DNA of 64,000 bases from an uncultured bacterium (lineage in GTDB: Bacteria; Verrucomicrobiota; Kiritimatiellia; RFP12; CAIWXQ01), in contig CAIWXQ010000041.1 of NCBI GenBank assembly GCA_903916675.1, positions 1 to 64,000 of the forward strand, written 5' to 3'. This document shows positions 29,439-39,664 of this stretch, one piece after another (position 1 is the first letter of the stretch; the number at the start of each line of letters is the position of its first letter). Below the pieces are notes generated by a model. The model was not told the origin of the DNA and made no database searches. It was given only the letters and a program-made list of their open reading frames with translations. A program made the position numbers and the translations under genes.

Positions 29439-31592
29439 CTAGGATGGCCCGCTGTCTTTCGGCGGGCAGAGGGCGCGCACACGATCGAGCGCCTGCCGCA
29501 GGTGATGGGTATGTTCGGCGAGTGTGGTCCAGGTGTCCTGCATGGCCGTGGCCTCAAAGGCGGCGCCAAGCTTCTGCAGTTCGAGCATATTCATGTTGCC
29601 GGAGGAGCCTTTGATGGTGTGCAGGCAGTTGCAGACCTCTCTGCGGTTTTTCGCGCAGATGGCGGCGTCGAGCCTTTCCAGACAGTCGTCCGTGCAGCAG
29701 AGGAAAGTCTCGACGAGTTCGCCCAGTTCGTCCTCGCGGATGTCGAGCCGATCCTGAAAGGCCTGTTTGTCGAAGATGGTGGCGGGATCCTGCGCCGGTT
29801 GCGTTGCGGCGGATGACGGCAGGTAACGCTGGAGGATCTCGGCCAGCTTGGCGGGCTCGATAGGCTTGGCGATGTAGTCATCCATGCCGGCCGCTAGGCA
29901 GCGTTCGCGGAACCCCTTGATGGCGTGGGCGGTGAGGGCAATGATTGGCGGGCGCGACGCGGCGCCGGCTGGAAGGGGCAGCTTGCGGATGCGGCGCGTG
30001 ACTTCGAGGCCGTCCATGTCCGGCATTTCGACGTCCATCAGCACAGCGTCGTAGGGGCGTTTGCGGAAGGCCTCCAGCGCGGCGACGCCGTTGCCGACGA
30101 CATCCGCGGTGACGCCCACGCGCTTGAGAATGGCCAGCGCGACCTTCTGGTTGGTGAGGTTGTCCTCTGCGAGGAGGATGTGGCCGCGCAGCGTGTTCGC
30201 CGCGATGCGCCTCGCGCCGTTACCGGAGGGAATGGCGGTGCCGGTCAGGACTGTGCGCAGGGTGTTGAGAAAGTTGTCCCGCCGCAGGGGTTTGGTCATG
30301 ACAGCGGCTAGGGAGTTGTCACGCGCCATGATCTGGTGGCTCTGGTGCCAGCGCGAGGTGATGAGCAGGAGGCGGATTTGTCCGCCGCCGGGGAGCCGGC
30401 GGATTTCACGCGCGAGTTCCAGGCCGTCCATGTCCGGCATCTCCATGTCCAGCAGCACGGCTTGAAACGGACGGTTTTCCTGCTGGGCGCGGCGGAGGTG
30501 TTTCAGTGCGTCGGGTCCGTTCGTTGCGTCTTCGTAGGAGAGGCCGGTGGCCTCAACATACTGGCGCAGCACGCGCCGGTTGGTGGCATTGTCGTCCACA
30601 CCCAGCACGTTGCATGGCGCGGGCCATGGCGGCAGCGGCTGGCTGGCGTCGGCCGGTGGACTGGCCTTGCGAAGTGGAACCGCGAACCAGAAGGTGGACC
30701 CCTGACCGAGCGTGCTGTTGACGCCGATCTGCCCGCCCAGCAGTTCCACCAGTCGCCGCGAGATCATCAGTCCGAGACCCGTGCCTCCGAACCGGCGGCT
30801 GGTGGAGGAATCGACTTGGCTGAACGGCTGAAAGAGGCGGTGGATGCGATCTGGAGGGATGCCGATGCCGGTGTCGCGAATGGAGAAATGCAGCCAGACG
30901 GCATCCGGTTCCGCGGATGCGGGGCCTTTCGCCGGATGCGGGGCGGGGGCGATCTCGAGCGCCACCTCGCCACGGCTGGTGAACTTGATCGCGTTGCTTA
31001 CTAGATTCATCAGGATCTGCCGCAGCCGGTCGGGATCAGTATGGACATGCTCCGGAACGCGGGGATCGAAAACGAAGTTGAGTTCCACGTTTTTTTCCGC
31101 GGCGCGCACAGCCATGACGTCGGCCAGATCCTCGCAGAGGGCGCGCAGGTCGAAGTCGCTGCGGTCGAATTCCAGGTGTCCGGCCTCGATCTTGGAATAG
31201 TCGAGCACATCGTTGATCAGCCCGAGCAGGGTCTCGCCCGAGGCACGGATGATTCCCGCGAACTCGCGCTGCTCAGCCGTGAGAGGCGTGTCGAGCAGCA
31301 GGGATGTGACGCCGATGACGCCGTTGAGGGGTGTGCGGATCTCGTGGCTCATGACCGCCAGGAACTCGCTCTTGGCGGTGTTGGCGGTCTCGGCCTGCAG
31401 GGCCATGAGATTGGCACGCTCGATGGCTTGCTCGAGGTGCTGGTTGGTGGCATCGGCCTCCTCGCGCGCGACCTGCAGGGCACGGTTGGCGGCCAGCAGT
31501 TCTGATTCACGCTGCGCCAGCGCCTGCGACATGTCCGTCGGCGGGATGTCCTTCGCTGTCGGCCGGGGCGGATGTTCCTTGGATTTGGACAT
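29439..31592 (-). CDS. Hybrid histidine kinase (HisKA-HATPase-REC-REC-HPt)
   Basis: [81 protein letters not shown]. Confidence 0.92.
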   Translation of the reverse strand: MSKSKEHPPRPTAKDIPPTDMSQALAQRESELLAANRALQVAREEADATNQHLEQAIERANLMALQAETANTAKSEFLAVMSHEIRTPLNGVIGVTSLLLDTPLTAEQREFAGIIRASGETLLGLINDVLDYSKIEAGHLEFDRSDFDLRALCEDLADVMAVRAAEKNVELNFVFDPRVPEHVHTDPDRLRQILMNLVSNAIKFTSRGEVALEIAPAPHPAKGPASAEPDAVWLHFSIRDTGIGIPPDRIHRLFQPFSQVDSSTSRRFGGTGLGLMISRRLVELLGGQIGVNSTLGQGSTFWFAVPLRKASPPADASQPLPPWPAPCNVLGVDDNATNRRVLRQYVEATGLSYEDATNGPDALKHLRRAQQENRPFQAVLLDMEMPDMDGLELAREIRRLPGGGQIRLLLITSRWHQSHQIMARDNSLAAVMTKPLRRDNFLNTLRTVLTGTAIPSGNGARRIAANTLRGHILLAEDNLTNQKVALAILKRVGVTADVVGNGVAALEAFRKRPYDAVLMDVEMPDMDGLEVTRRIRKLPLPAGAASRPPIIALTAHAIKGFRERCLAAGMDDYIAKPIEPAKLAEILQRYLPSSAATQPAQDPATIFDKQAFQDRLDIREDELGELVETFLCCTDDCLERLDAAICAKNRREVCNCLHTIKGSSGNMNMLELQKLGAAFEATAMQDTWTTLAEHTHHLRQALDRVRALCPPKDSGPS

Positions 31593-31685
31593 GCCCGCAA
31601 TGTAGCAAATTCGCTGTGTTCAGCAATCCGTTATTGTGCTACAAATTCGCTGAATTAACGCGGGTGCGTGGATTAAGGGCACAGC

Positions 31686-33827
31686 ATGGCCGACGCGGAA
31701 ATGGTGCGCGCCTTTGCGGGCGAATATCGGCGACTGACGGAAGGGCTGGAAGCCGTCCTGGCGGCTCTGGACGAGCGCGTGGTCTGGCCGGTCGGCGAGG
31801 AGGGCGTGCGCCTGTGCGAACTGGCGAACACGCTGCGCGACGGCGGCGCGTTTCTCGGTTTTCACCGCCTTTCGGCGCTGGCGCGTATCATGTGCGAACT
31901 GTTGCGCGGGACACACGGCGAGGCCTCGCCGGCTGCCGCGACGGCCGCCTGCCGTCGCCTGTTCGCCGCTGCCTGCCGCTTGGCCGCACAATTCATGCGC
32001 GGCATCGAGAGCCGTGGCGTCGAGCCGGTCCTGGATGCGGAGTGGGCGCACGTGGCCGACCTGGCGAAAAGCCAGGGGCTCGCGCTGCAATGGAAGGAGC
32101 CGTCTTCCGCTGCACCTGCGGAGACTTCCGACGAACAACGGTTGGCCACGCTGCTGTCAGACGACGTCTCGGCGCCGGTCACTCCGCCGGAACCCGCGCC
32201 GTTGGCCGCAGCCGATCTTGCCGGCGTCTTCGTGCAGGATGCGGTGGAGATCCTCGACCAGGCTGAGCGCGACCTGCTGCGTGCTGAGCAGGAGCCGGAC
32301 GCCATTCACGACATCTTGCGGCACTTCCACACGCTCAAGGGGAACAGCGGGCTGATGGGGTATGATCAGCTCCAGCGGCTCAATCACCGCATCGAGGGCG
32401 CATTGCAGGCCGTGCGCGACGGGCAGGGGACCCTTCCGCCCGCGTGGGTACAGTGCCTGTTGGGGCTGGTGGATGTCCAACGGCAGTCCGTGGCCGGGAT
32501 CCAGAGCCGTGGCGACAGCCGCGTGGCGAATTTCGATGCGCACATGCAGGCGGCGGAGGCGCTCTTTTCAATTGATCCGGTCGCGGCCGGCGGCGGGAGG
32601 GTGGACCCGCTGGAGCCTTCGGTGCCGGCGGGCATCGCTGCGGCGGCGCGTGGCACGGTGCGCGTCAGCGTGGAGCGGCTCGATCAGCTGAACGACCTGG
32701 TCGGAGAACTGGCAATTGCCGCGGCCGTGGTAACGCACCTGAGCGAGCCGCGTGCGGGCACCGATGCCGAACGGTTCAGCCGCTCCTTCCACCAGCTCAA
32801 TCTGATTGCCTCTGAACTGCAGAACCTGGCCATGTCCACCCGCATGGTCCCGGTGGAGACGGTGCTGCGGCGGCTGAGCCGGCTGGTGCGCGACCTGTCC
32901 GCCCGCACCGGCAAGCCGATTGACCTGCAACTGGAGGGGGTGGAGACCGAGGTGGACCGCAGCGTGGCCGAGCTGATCGCCGATCCGCTGGTGCACATGG
33001 TGCGCAACGCCGTGGACCACGGGCTGGAGGCGCCGTCGAAACGGCGTCGCACGGGCAAGCCCGAGACCGGCACGATTCGCATCGAGGCCCGGCACCGTTC
33101 CGGCGAGGTCTGGATCCGCGTGACCGACGACGGCCGCGGCCTGCCGAAGGAGAAGATCCGCGCCCGCGCCGTGGCGTGTGGGCTGCTCGCGCCGTCGGAG
33201 GAGCTGTCCGACGAGAAACTTTATCGTCTGATTTTCGAGCCCGGTTTCTCCACCGCAGAAGAGGTCACCGAGGTTTCCGGCCGCGGCGTGGGGATGGATG
33301 TGGTGCGGCGCAACGTCGAGCGCCTGCACGGCCGGGTGGACATCGAGACCGCCGTCGGCCTGGGCACGACCCTGACGTTGCGGATTCCGCTGACGCTGGC
33401 CGTGATCCAGGGGATGCTGGTGCGCCTGGGTGCCGAGCAGTTCATCCTGCCGCTGACGACCATCCGCGAGCTGATCCGTCCGGAACCGGGCGCGGTGCGC
33501 GCCCTGCCAGGCGGCGCGGAGATCATCCTGGTGCGCGGCGAGGCGCTGCCGCTCTTCCGGTTGGCGCGCTTGCTGCGCTTCGTTGCCGCAGCCGAGCGAC
33601 CGGAAGACGGCGTCGTGTGCATTGTGGAGGATGGCGACCGGCGCATGGGGCTGGTTGCGGACGAACTGCTCGGGCAGCAGCGCGTGGTAGTGAAGAATGT
33701 CGGGGATGCGCTGGGGCGGATTCCGGGCGTGGCGGGCGCCAGTATCCTGGCCGACGGCCGGGTGCGGCTGATCCTGGACGTGCCGGGGCTGCTGCGGCTG
33801 GCGCAGGGCAAGGAGGATCAACGATGA
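31686..33827 (+). CDS. cheA: Chemotaxis histidine kinase CheA
   Basis: HPt FHTLKGNSGLMGYDQL; MVRNAVDHGLEAP; VTDDGRGLPKEKI; SGRGVGMDVVRRNVERLHG; C-terminal CheW-like domain. Confidence 0.95.
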   Translation: MADAEMVRAFAGEYRRLTEGLEAVLAALDERVVWPVGEEGVRLCELANTLRDGGAFLGFHRLSALARIMCELLRGTHGEASPAAATAACRRLFAAACRLAAQFMRGIESRGVEPVLDAEWAHVADLAKSQGLALQWKEPSSAAPAETSDEQRLATLLSDDVSAPVTPPEPAPLAAADLAGVFVQDAVEILDQAERDLLRAEQEPDAIHDILRHFHTLKGNSGLMGYDQLQRLNHRIEGALQAVRDGQGTLPPAWVQCLLGLVDVQRQSVAGIQSRGDSRVANFDAHMQAAEALFSIDPVAAGGGRVDPLEPSVPAGIAAAARGTVRVSVERLDQLNDLVGELAIAAAVVTHLSEPRAGTDAERFSRSFHQLNLIASELQNLAMSTRMVPVETVLRRLSRLVRDLSARTGKPIDLQLEGVETEVDRSVAELIADPLVHMVRNAVDHGLEAPSKRRRTGKPETGTIRIEARHRSGEVWIRVTDDGRGLPKEKIRARAVACGLLAPSEELSDEKLYRLIFEPGFSTAEEVTEVSGRGVGMDVVRRNVERLHGRVDIETAVGLGTTLTLRIPLTLAVIQGMLVRLGAEQFILPLTTIRELIRPEPGAVRALPGGAEIILVRGEALPLFRLARLLRFVAAAERPEDGVVCIVEDGDRRMGLVADELLGQQRVVVKNVGDALGRIPGVAGASILADGRVRLILDVPGLLRLAQGKEDQR

Positions 33828-34360
33828 CCAGCAGCGGAACGGGCGGAAACGCCGGCGCAGCGGAACGGGTGGAAAAATACCTGACGTTCCGGCTGGCGGG
33901 CGAGGAGTACGGCATCGGTATCCTGGGCGTACAGGAGATCGTGTCGTGGATGGAGATCACGCGCATCCCGCGCACGCCGGAGTTCATCCGCGGGGTCATC
34001 AATCTTCGCGGCCGGGTCATTCCGGTGCTGGACCTGCGGGTGCGGTTCGGGCTGCCACCGCAGGCGCAGACGCCGCGCACGTGCATCGTCGTGCTGCAGG
34101 TGCGGCGCGAGGCCGGGCGAGTCACGGTCGGCGCGATCGTGGACGAGGTGACGGAGGTGCTCGACCTCGCGGCCTCGCAGGTCGAGCCCGTGCCGGAGCT
34201 GGGCCTGGCCGTCGACACGGCCTTCCTGTCCGGCATCGGCAAGGCCGGCAGCCGGGTGATTATCCTGCTGGACGTGGAGCGTGCCCTGGCGGCGCGCGAG
34301 TGGCTTTCGGTCGAACAAGTTGTTCATCACAACGAGACAAAGGGGACGAAACATGAATAA
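33824..34360 (+). CDS. cheW: Chemotaxis adaptor CheW
   Basis: [63 protein letters not shown] overlap with cheA. Confidence 0.95.
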   Translation: MTSSGTGGNAGAAERVEKYLTFRLAGEEYGIGILGVQEIVSWMEITRIPRTPEFIRGVINLRGRVIPVLDLRVRFGLPPQAQTPRTCIVVLQVRREAGRVTVGAIVDEVTEVLDLAASQVEPVPELGLAVDTAFLSGIGKAGSRVIILLDVERALAAREWLSVEQVVHHNETKGTKHE

Positions 34361-36359
34361 GCGCACAGGCCTGTCGTTCAAGATTGGCTTTGGCTTCGCC
34401 ACGCTGATTGCTCTCATGCTGCTGCTGGGGGTTCTGGCAGTCATCGAACTGCGCGATGTCCGGACCTCTGCCCAGGATCTGACCGAGGAGTCGGTGCCGA
34501 CCGTGGTGGCTGCCAACAATATCGAGCGGCACTCGCTTCTGGCCATGTACGCCGACCAGCGGTTCCAGTTCACCGGCGATGTGCATCAGGCCGGGATGAC
34601 CCTTACCAATCTCGACCAGGCACACGTCGCGGCGGGAGAGACTGCCAGCGTGGCCACCCAGCACGGCTTGTCCAACATCGGCGACTTCGCCCGCAAGGCG
34701 GACGGCTTGATCCTGAGCTATCAGGACGTCATGCGCCGTGCCATCGTGCAAATGGAGACCATGCGCGACCTGCGCCGGCAGCTGGAGCAAAGCGAGGATC
34801 GATATCATAAATCCTGCCAAAATATCTATACGGCGGAAGCCCGCTATGCCGTGGAATACGTCAGCGCCCATCTGACGGCCAAGAGCAATGTGGCGGCGGG
34901 AGCGGAATCGCCGATCGAAGTGGTCCGCGACCACTTTCGGGAGAACGCCCTGTACCGTGACCTGATCGACGAGGGTCACGAGGTCATGATCGCCATGCAG
35001 GTGGCCGAGCAGCAGCGCGACCCTGCGGCGGCGGAGGAAGCCCTGACGCGATTTGTGATGATCCAGTCCAAGATTGCCGAGTTGCGCAAGACGCTCGACG
35101 AGGAAAACAAGGTGGCCTTTGAGGAGATGGCCAGATCGATCACCCAGTTCCAGTCGGCCTATCAGGGGATGATCCTTGGCCTGAAGACAATGAAGGCGCT
35201 GCGTGCCGAGGGCGAGAACTCCGCCACGCAGGTTCTCAACCAGGCGGAGACCACGGTCAACGCCGGAATTTCGCAGGCGCGTGCCATCTCGAAGACGACC
35301 ATCGAGACCGTGGGCCACGCCTTCCTGATCCTCGCGGGCGGTGTTGTTCTGGCGATCATTCTGGGGATCGTATTTGCGGTGATGCTGACGCGCGCCATTG
35401 CCCGCCCGCTCAGCCGCGTGATCGCCAACCTCACGGCCGGCGCGGAGCAGGTGGCCAGCGCCTCCAATCAGGTGGCCAGCGCCAGCCAGCAGATGGCGCA
35501 GGGGTCCAGCGAGCAGGCCTCCAGCCTGGAGGAGACCTCCTCCTCGCTCGAGGAGATGGCCTCCATGACCCGTCAGAACGCCGACAATGCGGTCAAGACC
35601 GACCGCCTGATGAGCGAAACCAAGACGATCGTCGCGAACGGCGTGGACTCCATGCGCAACATGTCCACGGCCATCGACAGCATCCGCCAGTCGTCGCAGC
35701 AGACCGCGCGGATCATCAAGACCATCGACGAGATCGCCTTCCAGACCAACCTGCTGGCGCTGAACGCGGCGGTCGAGGCTGCGCGCGCCGGCGAAGCTGG
35801 CAAGGGGTTTGCCGTGGTGGCCGAGGAAGTCCGCAACCTGGCGCGGCGCAGCGCCGAGGCGGCCCGCAATACGGCGGACCTGATCGAGGGGGCGCAGAAG
35901 AACGCCGAGACCGGCGTGCAGGCCACAACCCGCGTGGCCGAAGCCCTGACCAACATCCAGGGGAGCGCGCTGCAGGTGGCCACGCTGGTGGCGGAGATCA
36001 GCGCGGCCTCGCGCCAGCAGGCGCAGGGGATCGATCAGGTGAACGTGGCTGTGGGTGAAATGGACAAGGTCATCCAGCAGAATGCCGCCAATTCCGAGGA
36101 ATCCGCCAGCGCGGCGGAGGAGCTCTCCTCTCAGGCGCAGGAGCTGTACGCACTCGTGGCGGAACTAACGGCGCTGGTCAGCGGCGTTTCCGGCGCGGCG
36201 GTCCGCAGCCTGCCGACGATGCCTCGCCGCCATACCGGCGGCGGCCTTGCGGCGGAAGGTCACGGACATCGTCAACTGGTCCATCATCCGCCGGTGCGGA
36301 GAGTCGAGAAGCCCGAGAAGGTGATTCCACTGGACAGCAAGGAGCTGGAGCAGTTTTGA
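34353..36359 (+). CDS. Methyl-accepting chemotaxis protein
   Basis: Two TM segments and [47 protein letters not shown]; start [14 protein letters not shown]. Confidence 0.95.
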   Translation: MNKRTGLSFKIGFGFATLIALMLLLGVLAVIELRDVRTSAQDLTEESVPTVVAANNIERHSLLAMYADQRFQFTGDVHQAGMTLTNLDQAHVAAGETASVATQHGLSNIGDFARKADGLILSYQDVMRRAIVQMETMRDLRRQLEQSEDRYHKSCQNIYTAEARYAVEYVSAHLTAKSNVAAGAESPIEVVRDHFRENALYRDLIDEGHEVMIAMQVAEQQRDPAAAEEALTRFVMIQSKIAELRKTLDEENKVAFEEMARSITQFQSAYQGMILGLKTMKALRAEGENSATQVLNQAETTVNAGISQARAISKTTIETVGHAFLILAGGVVLAIILGIVFAVMLTRAIARPLSRVIANLTAGAEQVASASNQVASASQQMAQGSSEQASSLEETSSSLEEMASMTRQNADNAVKTDRLMSETKTIVANGVDSMRNMSTAIDSIRQSSQQTARIIKTIDEIAFQTNLLALNAAVEAARAGEAGKGFAVVAEEVRNLARRSAEAARNTADLIEGAQKNAETGVQATTRVAEALTNIQGSALQVATLVAEISAASRQQAQGIDQVNVAVGEMDKVIQQNAANSEESASAAEELSSQAQELYALVAELTALVSGVSGAAVRSLPTMPRRHTGGGLAAEGHGHRQLVHHPPVRRVEKPEKVIPLDSKELEQF

Positions 36360-36411
36360 TAATGTCGGCGCGTTCCGTCGCACGTGATGCACCAACAGAC
36401 CCTAGGCGCAG

Positions 36412-37227
36412 ATGGATACATTGGACACCGAAATGGATCAGCAGACGTTCCGCCGCATCGCGGCGGTCGTCTACCGGCAGGCCGGGATCGCGCTGGGCGA
36501 GCGCAAGGAGGCGCTCGTAGCCGCGCGGATCGGCAAGCGCATGCGCCAGCTCGGCATCGCGAACTACGGCGACTATCTGCGCCTGGTGGAGAAGTCGACG
36601 GCGGACGGCGAGGCGGTGAACATGATCAACGCCATCGCCACGAACGTCACCAGCTTCTTCCGCGAGCAGCCGCACTTCGACCGGCTGGCCGCCTGGCTGA
36701 CGCGCTGGCGGGACGATGGCCAGAGACGCTTCCGGATCTGGTCTGCGGCGGCCGCCAGCGGCGAGGAACCCTACTCCCTGGGGATCGTGGCGCGCGAGCT
36801 GCTGCCGTCGGATGCGGACGTGCGTATCCTGGCGACGGACATCTCCACCCGCGCACTGGAGGCGGCGCTGGCGGGCGAATACGAGCGGGACGACGTCGAT
36901 CCGGTGCCTGCCGCGTGGCTGCGTCGGTATTTTCGGTCAGAGGGCGGCGGCGAGCGCTGGCGCGTGGGGCAGTCTCTTCAGTCGCTGGTGACGTTTGCGC
37001 GGCTTAATCTGGCGCAGCCGCCGTATCCGATGCACGGGCCGTTCGACGTGATCTTCTGCCGGAACGTGATGATCTATTTTGACGACGCCGTTCGCATCCG
37101 GCTGCTGGAGGAGTGTTGGCGGCTGCTGCGGTCTGGTGGATACCTGGTGGTGGGGCATTCCGAAAGCCTGACCGGCATGCTCAGCCGGTTTCGGCCGGTC
37201 GAGCCGTCGATCTATTGGAAACCGTGA
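36412..37227 (+). CDS. cheR: Chemotaxis protein methyltransferase CheR
   Basis: INAIATNVTSFFREQPHF, IWSAAAASGEEPYSLGIV, FDVIFCRNVMIYFD. Confidence 0.94.
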   Translation: MDTLDTEMDQQTFRRIAAVVYRQAGIALGERKEALVAARIGKRMRQLGIANYGDYLRLVEKSTADGEAVNMINAIATNVTSFFREQPHFDRLAAWLTRWRDDGQRRFRIWSAAAASGEEPYSLGIVARELLPSDADVRILATDISTRALEAALAGEYERDDVDPVPAAWLRRYFRSEGGGERWRVGQSLQSLVTFARLNLAQPPYPMHGPFDVIFCRNVMIYFDDAVRIRLLEECWRLLRSGGYLVVGHSESLTGMLSRFRPVEPSIYWKP

Positions 37228-37248
37228 TAGGAACGATGCAAAGCGGAC

Positions 37249-37731
37249 ATGTCTAAATCGGTCATAGTGGATATCGGCGGCATGGCTGTCTCGGAGTCGC
37301 CGGACGAGGTGCTGGTGACATACTCGCTGGGATCCTGTCTCGGCGTGACTTTCTATGACACGGCGCTGCGCATCGGCGGTATGGCGCACCTGATGCTGCC
37401 GCTGTCGCCCATCGATCCGCAGAAGGCCGTGGAGCGTCCGTTCATGTTCGTGGATGTCGGCGTGCCGCGCCTGCTGGCGGACCTGTTCGCCCGCGGCTGC
37501 CGCAAGCGCGACCTGGTCGTGCGCGTGGTCGGCGGTGCGCAGGTGATGAGCGACAGCAATCTTTTCCGCATCGGCGAGCGCAACGTAGCTGTGTTTCGCA
37601 AGATCATGTGGAAAAACGGCTTGCTGATCCAGGCGCAGGAGACCGGCGGGTCGATCTCGCGCACGCTGCGCCTGGAGATCGCGACGGGGCGGCTGGTGGT
37701 GCGCAGCCAGGGCGTGGAGAAGGAACTGTGA
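37249..37731 (+). CDS. cheD: Chemoreceptor deamidase CheD
   Basis: LVTYSLGSCLGVTFYD, GGMAHLMLP, ETGGSISRTLRLEIATGRL. Confidence 0.92.
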   Translation: MSKSVIVDIGGMAVSESPDEVLVTYSLGSCLGVTFYDTALRIGGMAHLMLPLSPIDPQKAVERPFMFVDVGVPRLLADLFARGCRKRDLVVRVVGGAQVMSDSNLFRIGERNVAVFRKIMWKNGLLIQAQETGGSISRTLRLEIATGRLVVRSQGVEKEL

Positions 37732-37757
37732 CGCGTACGGAGCGGGGGACCCAACCG

Positions 37758-38141
37758 ATGGCCTTCAACATTCTGGTGGTGGACGATTCGCTGACGGCGC
37801 GCACCTTCGTGGCGCGCACGCTGGAACTGGCCGGCGTGCCGGTCAACCAGCTCTACCAGGCTCGCAACGGTCAGGAAGCGCTGGATGTCCTGGCGCGGGA
37901 ATGGGTCGACCTCGTCTTCGCTGACATCAATATGCCGGTGATGAACGGCGTGGAGATGATCCGCCGCATGCGCGCCGACGAGCTGCTGCGCTCCGTGCCC
38001 GTGATCGTGATTACAACGGACCGCAGCGACGGCCGCATGGCCGAGTTGCGCGCGGCGGGGATCCAGTCGTATCTGACCAAGCCGCTGACGCCGGAGGATC
38101 TCAAGCGCGCGGTGGACCAACTGCTGCCGGTGCGCGGCTGA
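37758..38141 (+). CDS. cheY: CheY-like response regulator
   Basis: NILVVDDSLTARTFV, DLVFADINMPVMNGVEMI, ITTD, YLTKPLTPE. Confidence 0.9.
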   Translation: MAFNILVVDDSLTARTFVARTLELAGVPVNQLYQARNGQEALDVLAREWVDLVFADINMPVMNGVEMIRRMRADELLRSVPVIVITTDRSDGRMAELRAAGIQSYLTKPLTPEDLKRAVDQLLPVRG

Positions 38142-38148
38142 AGGAGGG

Positions 38149-38604
38149 GTGATGAACGTGGAGAACACAGACATCTTGCAGAGCGCCGCGATCGAGGCGC
38201 TGGAGCGCTTTGCCTTCCTGCTGGCCGACCCGATGGAACAGTCGGCGCTGACCGCCAGTGCAGATGGGTTCTGGCAGGCGCAGGTTGCCTTCCGCGGTCC
38301 CCGGCAGGGCGCGCTGGTGCTGATCGCCACGCCGCTTCTGGCGCGACAGCTTGCCGCCAACCTCTACGGAACCGAGGGGAGCGCCATCACGCCCGAACAG
38401 GCCGAGGATGCGCTCAAGGAACTGCTGAACGTCATCTGCGGCGACTACCTGCACCGGATGGACGGCAGTGCGTCGATTTACGACCTATCCGCCCCCGCAT
38501 TGACCACGGTCTCCGGCGAAAAGGTCCAGGCGTGGCTGGCGCGGCACGGGCATGTCTTTCTGGCCGTCGAGGGGCATCCGATGATTCTGTCAGGCGGGGA
38601 TTGA
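38149..38604 (+). CDS. CheX/CheC-like chemotaxis protein
   Basis: DALKELLNVICGDYLHRM; position between cheY and cheB. Confidence 0.75.
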   Translation: MMNVENTDILQSAAIEALERFAFLLADPMEQSALTASADGFWQAQVAFRGPRQGALVLIATPLLARQLAANLYGTEGSAITPEQAEDALKELLNVICGDYLHRMDGSASIYDLSAPALTTVSGEKVQAWLARHGHVFLAVEGHPMILSGGD

Positions 38605-38610
38605 GCTGTC

Positions 38611-39642
38611 ATGAAGCGGATACGGGTTCTGATCGTGGACGACTCGGCGGTGGTGCGCGAGGTGCTGGCTGGCGCGCTCGACGCCGACCCGCGCTTTCAG
38701 GCGGTCGGCACGGCGCCGGACGCCTACACGGCGCGCAACAAGATCCTCAAGCTCGACCCGGATGTCGTGCTGCTCGACATCGAGATGCCGCGCATGGACG
38801 GCCTGACCTTCCTGCGCAAGCTGATGCGCTACCGGCCGATCCCAGTGATCATCGTCTCATCGCTCACGCCGCCCGGCGGGCAGGTGGCGCTGGACGCCGT
38901 GAATGCCGGCGCCTTGGATGTGGTCTGTAAGCCGGGCCCCGGCCTGCCGCTGCAGGAAATGATGGAGGTGCTCAAGGAGAAGATCGCAGCTGTGGCGGCG
39001 GCCAGTTTCGTTGCCCGCCCGGCGGAGACCGGGGCTCTCTCCGACACTACGGCGCTCGCCCTGCCTTCGGCTGCGCGCCGCATCGTGGCTATTGGCGCCT
39101 CCACGGGGGGCACGCAGGCGATTGAGTTGATCCTCCGGCGCTTCCCGGCCGATTGCCCGGCCACGCTGATTGTGCAGCACATGCCCGTCCATTTCACGGC
39201 CTCCTTCGCGAATCGGCTGGACGATCTCTGTGCGGCGGAAGTCCGCGAATCGGCCGACAATGACGAGGCCCGCCCCGGCCTCGTGCTGATTGCCCCGGGC
39301 AATCGCCACATGCTCCTGCGCGTCCGGGACGGCGCGTTGCGGGTGCAGATCAAGGACGGCCCGATGATCTACCACCAGCGCCCCAGCATCGAGGTGCTGT
39401 TCCAGTCCATTGTCCGTTGCGACGGTGTGCAGGTCGTCGCGGCGATCCTGACCGGCATGGGGCGGGACGGCGCCAGCGGCCTCCTGGCGCTGCGCCGCAG
39501 CGGCGCCTACACCCTTGCGCAGGACCAGGCCAGCTCCGTGGTGTACGGCATGCCGGCCGAGGCCGTGCGGCTGGGCGCAGCGTGCGAGGTGGCTTCGCTG
39601 GACCGCATGGCCGGACTGCTCCTGACCCATGCCTGCCAATGA
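38611..39642 (+). CDS. cheB: Protein-glutamate methylesterase CheB
   Basis: RVLIVDDSAVVREVLAG; VLLDIEMPRMDGLTFL; IGASTGGTQAIE; VQHMPVHFTASFANRLD; LTGMGRDGASG. Confidence 0.95.
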   Translation: MKRIRVLIVDDSAVVREVLAGALDADPRFQAVGTAPDAYTARNKILKLDPDVVLLDIEMPRMDGLTFLRKLMRYRPIPVIIVSSLTPPGGQVALDAVNAGALDVVCKPGPGLPLQEMMEVLKEKIAAVAAASFVARPAETGALSDTTALALPSAARRIVAIGASTGGTQAIELILRRFPADCPATLIVQHMPVHFTASFANRLDDLCAAEVRESADNDEARPGLVLIAPGNRHMLLRVRDGALRVQIKDGPMIYHQRPSIEVLFQSIVRCDGVQVVAAILTGMGRDGASGLLALRRSGAYTLAQDQASSVVYGMPAEAVRLGAACEVASLDRMAGLLLTHACQ

Positions 39643-39664
39643 TCGACGGGAAATCGGAGACGCC

